A stretch of DNA of 39,824 nucleotides from positions 1 through 39,824 of the forward strand of contig CAZIEW010000053.1 of the NCBI GenBank assembly GCA_964538515.1, in the 5' to 3' direction. Below, in pieces: positions 24,956 through 33,133 of the stretch. Positions within the stretch are counted from its first letter, which is position 1. Every line of letters begins with the position of its first letter. The notes beneath the pieces are model-generated. The model was not told where the DNA came from. It was given only the letters and a program-made list of their open reading frames with translations, and searched no databases. This DNA comes from CALBZH01 sp964538515 (GTDB taxonomy: Bacteria > Desulfobacterota > Syntrophobacteria > Syntrophobacterales > Syntrophobacteraceae). Both the position numbers and the translations under genes were made by a program.

Positions 24956-24981
24956 GTCTTAAATTAATAGATATTTAAGAC
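24956..24981. repeat. Perfect inverted repeat, operator-like
   Basis: GTCTTAAAT (24956-24964) and ATTTAAGAC (24973-24981) are exact reverse complements with an 8-nt spacer (TAATAGAT). The half-sites are about 17 nt centre to centre, compatible with a dimeric regulator. It is about 300 nt upstream of the nitroreductase start (minus strand) and 415 nt upstream of the barrel-protein gene, so the target is unclear. Confidence 0.6.
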
Positions 24982-25321
24982 TTCTTCCAGTAGAATACAA
25001 ATCACTTAGACCTTTTTGAAGTAGTCTTCACGTTGGGAAAGCTGCCGGCGGCACCCGTGGCCTGCGTCGTGCAATCCAAGTGTGGCAGACAGGAAACGAA
25101 GTGGCCTGTGCTGACAAGGGGCAAGCTCACGGCGGGCGAACGGAGCACGTCGGCGTTGGCTTCTCGAGCCTCCCTTTTCAGACGGAGGAATCAGCCTAGT
25201 CCTCCGTCAAAGAAGTTTTACCGGGCAAGAGAACACTCCCCCTCGAGGGGGGAATCAAAGGGGGGGTGACCTTGCGAAAAAAGGCTGACAGAGCACGAGG
25301 AGGGGCTTGGCACGGGCGCTT

Positions 25322-25351
25322 TTGATTCGCAAAGGGGTAGGGGATTATATT
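25322..25351 (+). promoter_or_regulatory. Sigma-70-type promoter upstream of barrel-protein gene
   Basis: TTGATT at 25322-25327 and TATATT at 25346-25351 are 18 nt apart, matching the -35 and -10 consensus at 4 of 6 and 5 of 6 positions. They stand 44 nt before the ATG at 25396, which has AAAGGAAGG upstream. Confidence 0.55.
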
Positions 25352-25395
25352 CACGTGGATCGAGAGGGATCACAGAACGAAGAAAGGAAGGCACA

Positions 25396-26244
25396 ATGGA
25401 GGCAAAGAGGAACTGGGGAATGAGGGGCGCTGTCATGATTGTTTTGTGCGCAGGGATGGTCTTGGGGGCCGGCATCGCGCGCGCGCAGGAGCAAGCACCA
25501 CAGGAAGAGGCAAAAGCAGAGGAGCCCAAGCTGGCAGCGACATTTTCCGTGGACTTTTTAAACCAGTACGTCTGGCGAGGTTACGCCTTGAGCGACGCTC
25601 AAAAAGGCATGGTCATCCAGCCATCCGCCACGGTGAGTTACAGGGGATTTTCCCTCAACGTCTGGGGCAATTTCGATACGAATGACAGAACCGCACTGGA
25701 AATGGGTCCGGCCTGGAACGAGACCGACTTCACTTTCAGCTACACTTACGAACTGGTGAAGAATCTTAACGCCTCGATTGGAATGATTTACTACTTGTTG
25801 AACAATGTGGACGATTCTTTCGAGCTCTATGCCGGGCTGGCCTACACCTTTCCTTGGCTCACCGTCGGTCTCACCGGCTACCGGGAAATGTCACACTATC
25901 CCGGTTGGTGGGTCACTCTGGACCTGTCGAAGAACATCAAGCTTCCCTGTTACGACTGGAGCATTGATCTGGGAGCCACATTCATCTACCAGGATTCAAA
26001 CGACAAAGGCGCCTATCCGAGCCCTCCGAAATTTGATCCGTTTGATAAGGCCTACTCCAACTTTCACGCGGGCATTCTGTCGGCAGCGATTAACTTCCCG
26101 ATCGGAAAATACGTCACGCTCTCCCCGAAGATTGGATTCTCCTTTCCCCTTAGCGGCGAAGCAGATGACGAGATTGAATTCATCTCCTGGGATCATGACA
26201 GCACCCACGTTTGGGGCGGCCTGCGTGTGATGGCAGCTTTCTGA
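25396..26244 (+). CDS. Exported outer-membrane beta-barrel protein
   Basis: A 282-aa protein with a signal peptide (hydrophobic residues 12-27, likely cleavage after ARA at 30). The mature part begins with a Glu/Ala/Lys-rich segment and then shows amphipathic strands of alternating aromatic and polar residues (VDFLNQYVWRGYALSDAQKG, GFSLNVWGNFDT), ending in Phe, as barrel proteins do (LRVMAAF). It resembles the conserved hypothetical barrel family TIGR02001 (Gcw_chp); this assignment is from memory of the N-terminal motif. The cargo is unknown. Confidence 0.85.
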   Translation: MEAKRNWGMRGAVMIVLCAGMVLGAGIARAQEQAPQEEAKAEEPKLAATFSVDFLNQYVWRGYALSDAQKGMVIQPSATVSYRGFSLNVWGNFDTNDRTALEMGPAWNETDFTFSYTYELVKNLNASIGMIYYLLNNVDDSFELYAGLAYTFPWLTVGLTGYREMSHYPGWWVTLDLSKNIKLPCYDWSIDLGATFIYQDSNDKGAYPSPPKFDPFDKAYSNFHAGILSAAINFPIGKYVTLSPKIGFSFPLSGEADDEIEFISWDHDSTHVWGGLRVMAAF

Positions 26245-26294
26245 GGTCGAGATGCTTAAACAGGCTGCTTGAAATCAGACAAATCCCTGAATCG

Positions 26295-26347
26295 AAATGC
26301 CCTCATTCCTACACGCCCGAACCTTGGCTTGACGGATGAGGGCATTT
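26295..26347. terminator. Bidirectional terminator-like stem-loop
   Basis: AAATGCCCTCAT (26295-26306) is the exact reverse complement of ATGAGGGCATTT (26336-26347), with a 29-nt loop and GCATTTTC after the right arm. It lies between convergent genes (barrel protein ending 26244, lipoprotein ending 26466) and can end transcription from both sides. Confidence 0.75.
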
Positions 26348-26465
26348 GCATTTTCATTCCTCACTCCTGCGTCAGGCGACGCGCATCGGAAGGAAAAACG
26401 GCGAGAAAGGGGGCTCGTGCGAGGAGACGTGCTTCGGTCCCGCATTAGGCGACGTGTTCGAACGA

Positions 26466-26789
26466 CTACTTCATTTTGCTGTACTTGGATACTTTTCCCT
26501 TGGCTGCCGTCAGAACCAGTGAATCGGCCGTTACCATAGCTTCCGTGGAGAGGCTCCCGAACGGTCCGAGGTTGATTTGAACGTGCTTCTCGTCCATAAA
26601 AACGTAAGGAACCGTAAGGGAAGTTGCTCCGCTGGTGACCGTGACCGTGCCATTTCGAGAGAATTCGAGTGTTTCGGTCCCATCGATCTTCTGCCATTTC
26701 CCGACTACATCCCAGCTTGGCTTCAGGGAGCAGGAAGCGGTGAACACAACCAGCCCAATCACCAAGCACAAACGAACAGCTCTCATCAT
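26466..26789 (-). CDS. Small lipoprotein with lipocalin-like/DUF-type core
   Basis: A 107-aa protein with an N-terminal membrane segment and a lipobox-like VVFTASC, cysteine C20, so a probable lipoprotein. The mature part DVVGKWQKIDGTETLEFSRN with NGTVTVTSG resembles small 'G-x-W ... E-F..dGT' beta domains seen in many exported proteins of unknown role. The ATG at 26789 follows GGAGG; a longer frame runs back into the kinase gene. Its start is 16 nt after the kinase stop, on the same strand, so it is very likely co-transcribed with it. Confidence 0.82.
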   Translation of the reverse strand: MMRAVRLCLVIGLVVFTASCSLKPSWDVVGKWQKIDGTETLEFSRNGTVTVTSGATSLTVPYVFMDEKHVQINLGPFGSLSTEAMVTADSLVLTAAKGKVSKYSKMK

Positions 26790-26805
26790 GGTTGCCTCCA
26801 TCTTT

Positions 26806-28626
26806 TCAGGGGGTAGCAAGTCGCCTAACGACGGGATCCCGAACAGCGCAGCAGCCGCTCCAGCCGGCACTTGTTGAATCCTTTACCTTTTTTGGCTGTC
26901 TGTGTCCATCATCAATTCCCGAGCCAATCGAACCGCGAAGAGGCAGGAGCATCTCAAACGTTGTCCCGATCCCCAACGTGCTTGAGACTTCAATTCGGCC
27001 ATGGTGAGCCTCTACGATCTTGTGCACGTTGGCCAGCCCGAGCCCCACGCCATCGGGCTTCGTCGTGAAATACGGATCGAATACGTGAGGCAAATGCTCG
27101 GGGGCAATCCCTGTTCCCGAATCAGTCACCGAGAGATGGGCCCACCCATCGCGACGCTCAGCGGCGATAAGCAGATTCCCGCCTCGGGCCATGGACTGCA
27201 GCGCGTTCAGACAAAGGTTGAGCAAGGCCCTTGAAAAGCGGTCTGCATCAACAACGAGCTCCATATCTGCCGGTAGTACCCGAAATTCGATCTCGACGCC
27301 TCGCTCTTCGGCGGCACTCGCCAGGAGCTCCACGGTCTGATTGATGATCTCCGAACAGACAACCGTTTCCATGTGGAGCTCGGTCGGCTTGGCATAGTCG
27401 AGGAGCTCGGTAACGACCCGGTTCAACCGTTCGACCTCCTGCACCATCACTTCGGCAATCCGCTTGCTGCGGTCGTCATCCTGAAAACGCCCAGCGAGAA
27501 TGGTGGCGAACCCTTTGATCGAGCTCAGCGGGTTACGGATTTCATGGGCAATACCTGCGGCAAGACGGCCGAGCGACGCCAACCGCTCGCTGCGCCTCAG
27601 TTGCTCCTCCAGCAGCTTAAGATTGCTGATGTCCGCCATCATCAGGACATGGCCAGCCGGACCCCCGCTGGCATCGCGAAGAACTGCCGCGTTCACCAGC
27701 AGGGGAATCGGCGCCCCGCCGGCAGTGCACAGGATTTCCCTCTCGACCACGAATTCGTCCTGCTGGAGCCCCTGGAGGACGGGCAATAAGTCTTGGAACT
27801 GATCGATGTTGCCCTGGAGGTCCATCCGGCCAAGAATGCGCCGGGCGGCCTCATTGGACCGACTGATGGCTCCATCAGGGCTCGTGACGAGAAGCCCCAC
27901 GGGCATCTGGTTTTCGATGGTGCAGGTGAGTGCGTGCATGTCTCTCAGGGATCCGCGCGCGCTCCGGTAGTGATGGGCGTAGACCAGTGAGACGAATCCT
28001 CCGCCTCCCACGAGCAGCATCAGGCCAAACAGGAGCAGGGTCCGCTGCAAATCCTCGCTCCGAGCATGGTTAAACGGTGAAGGGTCCAAACCAACAACCA
28101 TGAGCAGCTCCCGATCCAGACGCTCCGACCCCGAGATTGAACAGGCCCCCGCTCCGCCGTGCCCCCCTCTCCCCCGGCCTTGTTGCCACGGCTGAAAGAA
28201 TCGTATCACTTCAAACGAAGCCGATTCGCCATCCACGTAGCGCTGGATCGTCTCTCCGCGCTCGGGAGCTTGAATCGGCATGGTTTTTCCGACAAGGCCC
28301 GGATCACTGTGGGCCAGAACCAAGCCGGATGTCGAAACAACGCCGACATACAAGACATCCGGCTGCTGTGCCGTTTCTTCCAGAAGCGTCTGGAGCTGGC
28401 CTCTCCCCCACCCCATCCCCGCCATTCCCGTCCGGCTTCCCGCCTCCAGCGAGCGCACGAGCACGTTGGCCTGCGACAGAAGCGTGCGGGACATGAATTC
28501 CTTTTCGCGATGATGACTCCTCCAGGCCAGCACAGCCAGGATCACTGCCAGAATGCCTACGGATCCGATAATGATCCAAGGTGAAAACCATACGAGTCGG
28601 GGAGGATGGCTGGTACGACGCGTCAT
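26806..28626 (-). CDS. Membrane sensor histidine kinase (ZraS/HydH-like)
   Basis: A 606-aa inner-membrane kinase. TM1 is about residues 12-35, the periplasmic sensor about 36-195 (with a GRGRGGHGGAG insert near 151-161) and TM2 about 196-217. A PAS domain (231-345) leads to HisKA with H361 (AAGIAHEIRNPLSS), N-box LLNLCLNALQSM, DSGTGI and GVGLGLANV, all intact. The architecture matches the ZraS/HydH sensor kinases, which normally work with a sigma-54 activator. No response regulator is adjacent. The ATG at 28626 has CAGGAG upstream; the frame extends 104 codons further without a binding site. The C-terminal 35 residues after the ATPase domain are unusual. Confidence 0.92.
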   Translation of the reverse strand: MTRRTSHPPRLVWFSPWIIIGSVGILAVILAVLAWRSHHREKEFMSRTLLSQANVLVRSLEAGSRTGMAGMGWGRGQLQTLLEETAQQPDVLYVGVVSTSGLVLAHSDPGLVGKTMPIQAPERGETIQRYVDGESASFEVIRFFQPWQQGRGRGGHGGAGACSISGSERLDRELLMVVGLDPSPFNHARSEDLQRTLLLFGLMLLVGGGGFVSLVYAHHYRSARGSLRDMHALTCTIENQMPVGLLVTSPDGAISRSNEAARRILGRMDLQGNIDQFQDLLPVLQGLQQDEFVVEREILCTAGGAPIPLLVNAAVLRDASGGPAGHVLMMADISNLKLLEEQLRRSERLASLGRLAAGIAHEIRNPLSSIKGFATILAGRFQDDDRSKRIAEVMVQEVERLNRVVTELLDYAKPTELHMETVVCSEIINQTVELLASAAEERGVEIEFRVLPADMELVVDADRFSRALLNLCLNALQSMARGGNLLIAAERRDGWAHLSVTDSGTGIAPEHLPHVFDPYFTTKPDGVGLGLANVHKIVEAHHGRIEVSSTLGIGTTFEMLLPLRGSIGSGIDDGHRQPKKVKDSTSAGWSGCCAVRDPVVRRLATP

Positions 28627-28779
28627 GGGGATAGACTCCTGATTGTGGTTCTCGTTGCCGCTGAGCACAAGCAGCGGCAGCACGACAACAGACCAAACCT
28701 GATTTTTAGCAACTATGAGGCCAGCTGACTCGAAACGCGGGATCCAGAGCCGAATAGAGCCCTTCTCTGTCTCAAGAGC

Positions 28780-29124
28780 ATGGGGCGCTCCGAGACGGGA
28801 TGGAGTGCCGCACCGACTGGCGGCATTCGTTCGGAATGCAGCCTGAATAAAAGCGATCCACCCTGCAAGGTGAATCTGGGTTATTTTTATCCAGACGAAC
28901 AAGTGCGAGCCGCGATCGAAATCGTGCACGTCTCCCACTCAAAGCGAAAAATCCATTTGAATCATTATGTTAACGAGAAACGAGAGCAAATGGCACGCCT
29001 GATGCTCAATGCTCCGGACGAAGGCAATGATGCCGGATTCTGGAACGCCGCTTCCGCGCTGATGCACCTGCTGCGAACCTTGCTCAGCCGGATGGAAGCG
29101 GTAGCCATTTCAGACAAAACGTAA
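28780..29124 (+). CDS. Doubtful small protein of unknown function
   Basis: An open frame of up to 114 aa that starts in poor sequence context. The second half looks protein-like and helical (NEKREQMARLMLNAPDEGND, then ALMHLLRTLLSRMEAVAI), so a shorter protein starting at GTG 28870 or ATG 28990 is possible. It has no convincing ribosome binding site and encloses a sigma-54-type promoter sequence at 28991-29005. Low confidence; the region may be only a leader. Confidence 0.3.
   Translation: MGRSETGWSAAPTGGIRSECSLNKSDPPCKVNLGYFYPDEQVRAAIEIVHVSHSKRKIHLNHYVNEKREQMARLMLNAPDEGNDAGFWNAASALMHLLRTLLSRMEAVAISDKT
28991..29005 (+). promoter_or_regulatory. Sigma-54-type -24/-12 promoter sequence
   Basis: TGGCACG-CCTGA-TGC matches the RpoN consensus TGGCACGnnnnTTGC at every position but one, with the essential GG (28992-28993) and GC (29004-29005) separated by the required 10 nt. 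It points toward the secreted protein at 29140, about 135 nt downstream, and lies divergent from a ZraS/HydH-type kinase, whose known relatives act through sigma-54. No enhancer site could be identified. Confidence 0.6.
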
Positions 29125-29139
29125 CAGGGAGAAGACGTC

Positions 29140-29436
29140 ATGAAAAGAGCAATGGCAATCGGTTTCGCATTGGTACTTCTCACAATCATCGCCGCACCAA
29201 ACGGATCTGCCCAGCAGACGGGACAGACGGATTCCCAGTCACAGCAAAGCACCTGGATCTGCCCACGCACGGGCGAGCCCGTTCCCATGGGTGGCCAGGG
29301 ACGCATGTACAGGGGGGGACGGGGCATGAGAGGCCAAAGAGGGAATTGTCCGATGGCTCAGAATTGCCCTTATTTTTCGCAAAGCACCACGCAGGGATCG
29401 ACACCGTCTCCAAGCGCCAAACCGGCCAAACAGTAA
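29140..29436 (+). CDS. Small secreted cysteine-containing protein
   Basis: A 98-aa protein with a signal peptide (cleavage likely after GSA at 24). The mature part is Gln/Ser-rich, then has ICPRTGEPVPMGG (C41), a Gly/Arg-rich stretch MYRGGRGMRGQRGNC (C70) and QNCPYF (C76). It is small and periplasmic like ZraP, but I see no ZraP-type LTxEQ motif, so homology is not claimed. CAGGGAGAAG precedes the ATG. Located downstream of a sigma-54-type promoter. Confidence 0.8.
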   Translation: MKRAMAIGFALVLLTIIAAPNGSAQQTGQTDSQSQQSTWICPRTGEPVPMGGQGRMYRGGRGMRGQRGNCPMAQNCPYFSQSTTQGSTPSPSAKPAKQ

Positions 29437-29520
29437 TGAAGATCGACTGAACCGCCGCCTGGCGTCAAACGGCAAACTGCCGCATGCCGCAAGGCCCGCA
29501 ACTAAAAGGAGGGGTTGAAC

Positions 29521-29712
29521 ATGAAGAAGGCACTTGTCATTCTGGGGGCATCGCTCTTGTTCCTCACCGCGCTTGGGCCCGTCGATTCTCACGCTTTCCG
29601 TGGGGCACCCGGACCCGGTTGGGTCAAATCGACAGGTGGCCACCCGGTTTGTCTCGGGCAAAAGGGTCGATGGTGCGATGGACGAAGCTATCGTGGCTAC
29701 TGGCGTCGATAA
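29521..29712 (+). CDS. Very small secreted protein
   Basis: A 63-aa protein with a signal peptide (MKKALVILGASLLFLTALGP, cleavage likely after SHA at 25). The mature part is only about 38 aa, Gly/Arg/Trp-rich with two cysteines (C44, C52) that could form a disulfide. AAAAGGAGGGG before the ATG is a strong binding site, supporting translation. It lies 84 nt after the previous secreted protein and shares its Gly/Arg-rich, cysteine-bearing character. Function unknown. Confidence 0.78.
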   Translation: MKKALVILGASLLFLTALGPVDSHAFRGAPGPGWVKSTGGHPVCLGQKGRWCDGRSYRGYWRR

Positions 29713-29788
29713 GCGCCCCCCTGGCAAGCTCAGTATTTTCAGGTCCGCACTTAACCCTTTCCGTTGGCTCGCCCCTTGATGCCACCCA

Positions 29789-29836
29789 AGATCGGGCATT
29801 GAGTGCCATGAACGGCCCCAATGCCCGATCTCTTTT
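29789..29836 (+). terminator. Intrinsic terminator after secreted-protein pair
   Basis: AGATCGGGCATTG (29789-29801) pairs perfectly with CAATGCCCGATCT (29819-29831), a 13-bp stem with a 17-nt loop, followed by CTTTT. It ends the transcript of the two small secreted proteins and isolates them from lepA. Confidence 0.85.
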
Positions 29837-29964
29837 GCACACCAGCGCTTCAGCCTCGCCTCACTCCTCACCTCCCGTCTTTGCAGTTTACCCCCGGTGA
29901 CGGATGGGGTATTTTCCCCCCACAACCAAACCAGGACACATCTTATTCGAAAAACTGAGGTTTT

Positions 29965-31761
29965 ATGATTCAGGCTCGTAATTTCAGCATCATAGCGCAC
30001 ATTGATCACGGCAAGTCGACGCTTGCCGACCGACTGATCCAGAAAGCCGGACTCGTCACCGATCGACAGTTCAGAGATCAGATTCTGGACTCCATGGACA
30101 TTGAGCGGGAACGGGGAATCACGATCAAGAGCCAAAGCGTGACACTCCCCTATACCAGTCGAAACGGGGACCAGTATGAGCTCAATCTCATCGATACACC
30201 GGGGCACGTAGACTTTTCCTATGAAGTCTCGCGCGCCTTGGCATCCTGCGAGGGTGTGCTCCTGCTCGTGGACGCTTCCCAAGGGGTGGAAGCCCAAACC
30301 GTCGCCAACCTTTATGCCGCCATGGAGCATGATCTGACCATCATCCCGGTGATCAACAAGATCGACCTTCCCTCCGCAGATATCGAAATGGCGAAGGAGC
30401 AAATCGAAACGGAGCTGGGACTCGATTCGGACCACGCCGTGCTCTGCTCCGCCAAGGAAGGCACCGGCATCGATGACATCCTTGAGGCGATTGTGGAGCG
30501 CATCCCCTCTCCCGCGGGAGATGCCCAAAAGCCATTCTCCGCACTGATCTTCGACGCCCACTACGACCCCTTTCGGGGGACGATCATCAGCTGTCGTGTC
30601 TTCGACGGCGTCGTGCGCCCGGGGGATGTGATCCGCCTCATGTATACGGGGGCCACTTACAAAGTGGAGGAGGTGGGGCTGTTCAGGATTGGCAGGGAGC
30701 CCCGCAAAGAGCTCAGGGCGGGAGCCGTCGGTTATATCATTGCAGGGATCAAGAATATCAGCGACACACGCGTCGGGGATACCATCACCCTGGATGCTCA
30801 GCCGGTCGCCACTCCGCTCCCGGGCTTCGAGGAAGTGAAGCCCGTGGTGTTTTCGTCGATCTATCCGATTTCGTCCGACGACTACCAGTCCCTCGTGGAT
30901 GCCCTCGAGAAGTACAAATTAAACGATGCTTCGCTCGTCTACCAGAAAGATTCATCGGCGGCTCTGGGGCAAGGGTTTCGATGCGGTTTTCTCGGTCTAC
31001 TTCATTTGGAGATCGTGCAGGAGCGACTCGAGCGGGAATTCGACCAGTCGATCATCATGACGGTGCCGAGCGTTCAGTACGAATTTCGGCTGAAGGACAA
31101 CAGCATCCTCTTTGTGGACAACCCACTCTATTACCCGGACCCCATGGACATTCAGGGAGGCGCTGAGCCGTTTATCAAGGCCACCATCCTGATTCCCGAG
31201 CGATACATGGGGGCGGTGATGAAGCTTTGCATGGAACGGCGAGGCGTCAACTCACGCTTCACCTACCCGACGCCGGGGCGGATCGAAATGAGCATTGAAA
31301 TGCCCCTCGCGGAGGTGGTTTTCGACTTTTATGATCGACTGAAGAGTGTTACCCAAGGATATGGATCGTTCGATTACGAGCTCATCGGCAACCGAGACGG
31401 CGATCTGGTCAAGCTCGACATTCTCGTGAACGGCGAAAAAGTGGACGCGCTGTCGCTGATCGTCCACCGGAGCCGCGCACGCGACTGGGCCGTTCAGGTC
31501 TGCGACCGACTCAAAGAGGAAATCCCCAGGCACCAATTCAAGATCGCCATTCAGGGTGCCATCGGCGGCAAGATCATCGCGCGCTCGACCATCTCCGCGT
31601 TCAGAAAGGATGTGACCGCCAAATGCTACGGTGGCGACATCACCCGCAAGCGCAAGCTGCTTGAAAAGCAGAAAAAGGGCAAGGCCCGGATGAAACAGGT
31701 TGGAGCGGTCAGCATCCCTCAAAGCGCCTTTGTCGCGGTGCTCAAGACGAGCGATGAATAG
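29965..31761 (+). CDS. lepA: Elongation factor 4 (LepA), back-translocating GTPase
   Basis: EF4 is a ribosomal GTPase involved in translation under stress and 30S biogenesis. The 598-aa product has the G-motifs AHIDHGKSTLADR (P-loop), DTPGHVDF, NKID and SAKEG, domain II, and the LepA-specific C-terminus with KLLEKQKKGKARMKQVGAVS. CTGAGG lies upstream of the ATG. The stop overlaps the hemW start by 8 nt. Confidence 0.97.
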   Translation: MIQARNFSIIAHIDHGKSTLADRLIQKAGLVTDRQFRDQILDSMDIERERGITIKSQSVTLPYTSRNGDQYELNLIDTPGHVDFSYEVSRALASCEGVLLLVDASQGVEAQTVANLYAAMEHDLTIIPVINKIDLPSADIEMAKEQIETELGLDSDHAVLCSAKEGTGIDDILEAIVERIPSPAGDAQKPFSALIFDAHYDPFRGTIISCRVFDGVVRPGDVIRLMYTGATYKVEEVGLFRIGREPRKELRAGAVGYIIAGIKNISDTRVGDTITLDAQPVATPLPGFEEVKPVVFSSIYPISSDDYQSLVDALEKYKLNDASLVYQKDSSAALGQGFRCGFLGLLHLEIVQERLEREFDQSIIMTVPSVQYEFRLKDNSILFVDNPLYYPDPMDIQGGAEPFIKATILIPERYMGAVMKLCMERRGVNSRFTYPTPGRIEMSIEMPLAEVVFDFYDRLKSVTQGYGSFDYELIGNRDGDLVKLDILVNGEKVDALSLIVHRSRARDWAVQVCDRLKEEIPRHQFKIAIQGAIGGKIIARSTISAFRKDVTAKCYGGDITRKRKLLEKQKKGKARMKQVGAVSIPQSAFVAVLKTSDE

Positions 31762-32887
31762 GAGTCAGCCTTCAGGGCTTTATCTGCACGTTCCCTTTTG
31801 CCGGTCCAAGTGCTCATATTGCGCGTTCTATTCCATACCCGACCCATCCCGCGTCCGCGAGTGGATCGAGGCGGTACGGCTCGAGATGGAGCATTACGAA
31901 GGCATTTTTCCTCCTTTTGACACCATTTACCTGGGGGGCGGAACTCCCAGCATCCTGGAGGAAAGGGCCCTGGCTTCCCTCCTCAGTGACGCGTTTCGGC
32001 GATTCCATTTTGACTCAGAGTTGGAAATCACGCTGGAAGCCAACCCAGACGACCTCTCTTCGGCCAGGCTCTCGTTCTATCGGTCGCTTGGCATCAACCG
32101 ACTGAGCCTCGGCGCGCAGTCTTTCAGAGAGGAGGATCTGAGAATCCTGGGCAGAAGGCATACCACCGCTCAGACAAGAAGGGCCTTGCATGAGGCTCGT
32201 GAGGCCGGTTTCGACTCCGTCTCGGTGGATCTCATCATGGGAATTCCTGCTCGGGTCGGCACTCCCATGGAGCGATGGAAAGCCGTGCTGGATGAAGCCC
32301 TTTCATTCAGCCCCGAGCATCTTTCCTGCTACCTGCTTACGTACGAAGCCGACACACGACTGAAGGACGTCTTGAAGCACCACAATCTTTCGCTTCTCGG
32401 CGAAGAGGATGAAAGAAGGCTATTCCTCTACACGTCCCAGCACTTGAGGGCGAATGGCTATCTACACTACGAGGTTTCGAACTTCGCCCGCTCAGACGCC
32501 TTGCGGTCCCACCACAACAGCAAGTACTGGAGTCATGCGCCCTATCTGGGCCTGGGGCCTTCCGCCCATTCCTTCCTGGCGGGCAACCGATGGTGGAACG
32601 TTCGCTCTGTCGAGCGCTATTGCGAGACGCTGGCACGCCATGAACTGCCCGTGGCCGGCCGGGAATCACTCACATCCGATCAGATTTGGCTGGAGCAGTT
32701 GTCATTGGGCCTTCGAACTTCCAATGGCATCTCTCAGCATCTGCTCAGGCAATCCAAACAAATGGATGCGACACTTGCCGCTCTGAGTCAAGACGGCTTG
32801 ATTCGCCTAGCGAGTGATCGCATCTATCCCACTCCCTCAGGATACCTCGTTTCGGACAGCCTCCCGTTGCTCTTTCTTGAGCCATGA
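31754..32887 (+). CDS. hemW: HemW-family radical-SAM protein
   Basis: HemW is a radical-SAM, heme-binding protein thought to be a heme chaperone, often mislabelled as coproporphyrinogen dehydrogenase. The ATG at 31754 gives 377 aa with HVPFC16RSKC20SYC23AFYS (CxxxCxxC), DTIYLGGGTPS, LEANPDD and RLSLGAQSF. The extra upstream residues of the open frame have no such features. lepA-hemW is a widely conserved pair. The N-terminal cysteine typical of the coproporphyrinogen enzyme is absent, favouring HemW. Confidence 0.93.
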   Translation: MNRSQPSGLYLHVPFCRSKCSYCAFYSIPDPSRVREWIEAVRLEMEHYEGIFPPFDTIYLGGGTPSILEERALASLLSDAFRRFHFDSELEITLEANPDDLSSARLSFYRSLGINRLSLGAQSFREEDLRILGRRHTTAQTRRALHEAREAGFDSVSVDLIMGIPARVGTPMERWKAVLDEALSFSPEHLSCYLLTYEADTRLKDVLKHHNLSLLGEEDERRLFLYTSQHLRANGYLHYEVSNFARSDALRSHHNSKYWSHAPYLGLGPSAHSFLAGNRWWNVRSVERYCETLARHELPVAGRESLTSDQIWLEQLSLGLRTSNGISQHLLRQSKQMDATLAALSQDGLIRLASDRIYPTPSGYLVSDSLPLLFLEP

Positions 32888-33000
32888 TCGATCCCCTTCG
32901 CCCCTAAAGGGGTGCCGGTCTCTGGATCTCACGAAGTCCGTAAACCTTGGAATGGATATTGCCTATATCGTCCCACGTCGAACGAACAGCGCCTTTAAGC

Positions 33001-33027
33001 TTCATGACAATAATGAAATGTCATGAA
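33001..33027. repeat. Perfect inverted repeat upstream of FecR-domain gene
   Basis: TTCATGACA (33001-33009) and TGTCATGAA (33019-33027) are exact reverse complements with a 9-nt spacer, about 107 nt before the ATG at 33134. The geometry suits a dimeric regulator. TATAAA at about 33072 may be a -10 but has no clear -35. The regulator is unknown. Confidence 0.6.
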
Positions 33028-33133
33028 AATGCTCATATGCTGGCTTTATGCTGTGTATTGGGTGAGGGCTGTATAAATCGTTCCGGCACCCCTCAGTATT
33101 GAAAAAGAGACAATTGGAGGAAAAGGAGATCCG

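Larger units (their letters stand above)
24655..25395. other. Long AT-rich divergent control region
   Basis: 741 nt separate the nitroreductase and the outer-membrane protein genes, which are transcribed away from each other. Bases 24830-25020 are clearly more AT-rich than the surroundings and contain a perfect inverted repeat (24956-24981). Bases around 25238-25251 form the 14-bp palindrome CCCCCTCGAGGGGG. An open frame at 25033-25269 has no good start or composition and is probably not a gene. A promoter for the downstream gene lies at 25322-25351. Confidence 0.6.

Noticed and set aside
25033..25269. A 78-codon open frame before the barrel-protein gene
   Set aside because: No binding site, Arg/Ser/Pro-rich composition typical of non-coding GC-rich DNA, and it contains the CCCCCTCGAGGGGG palindrome.
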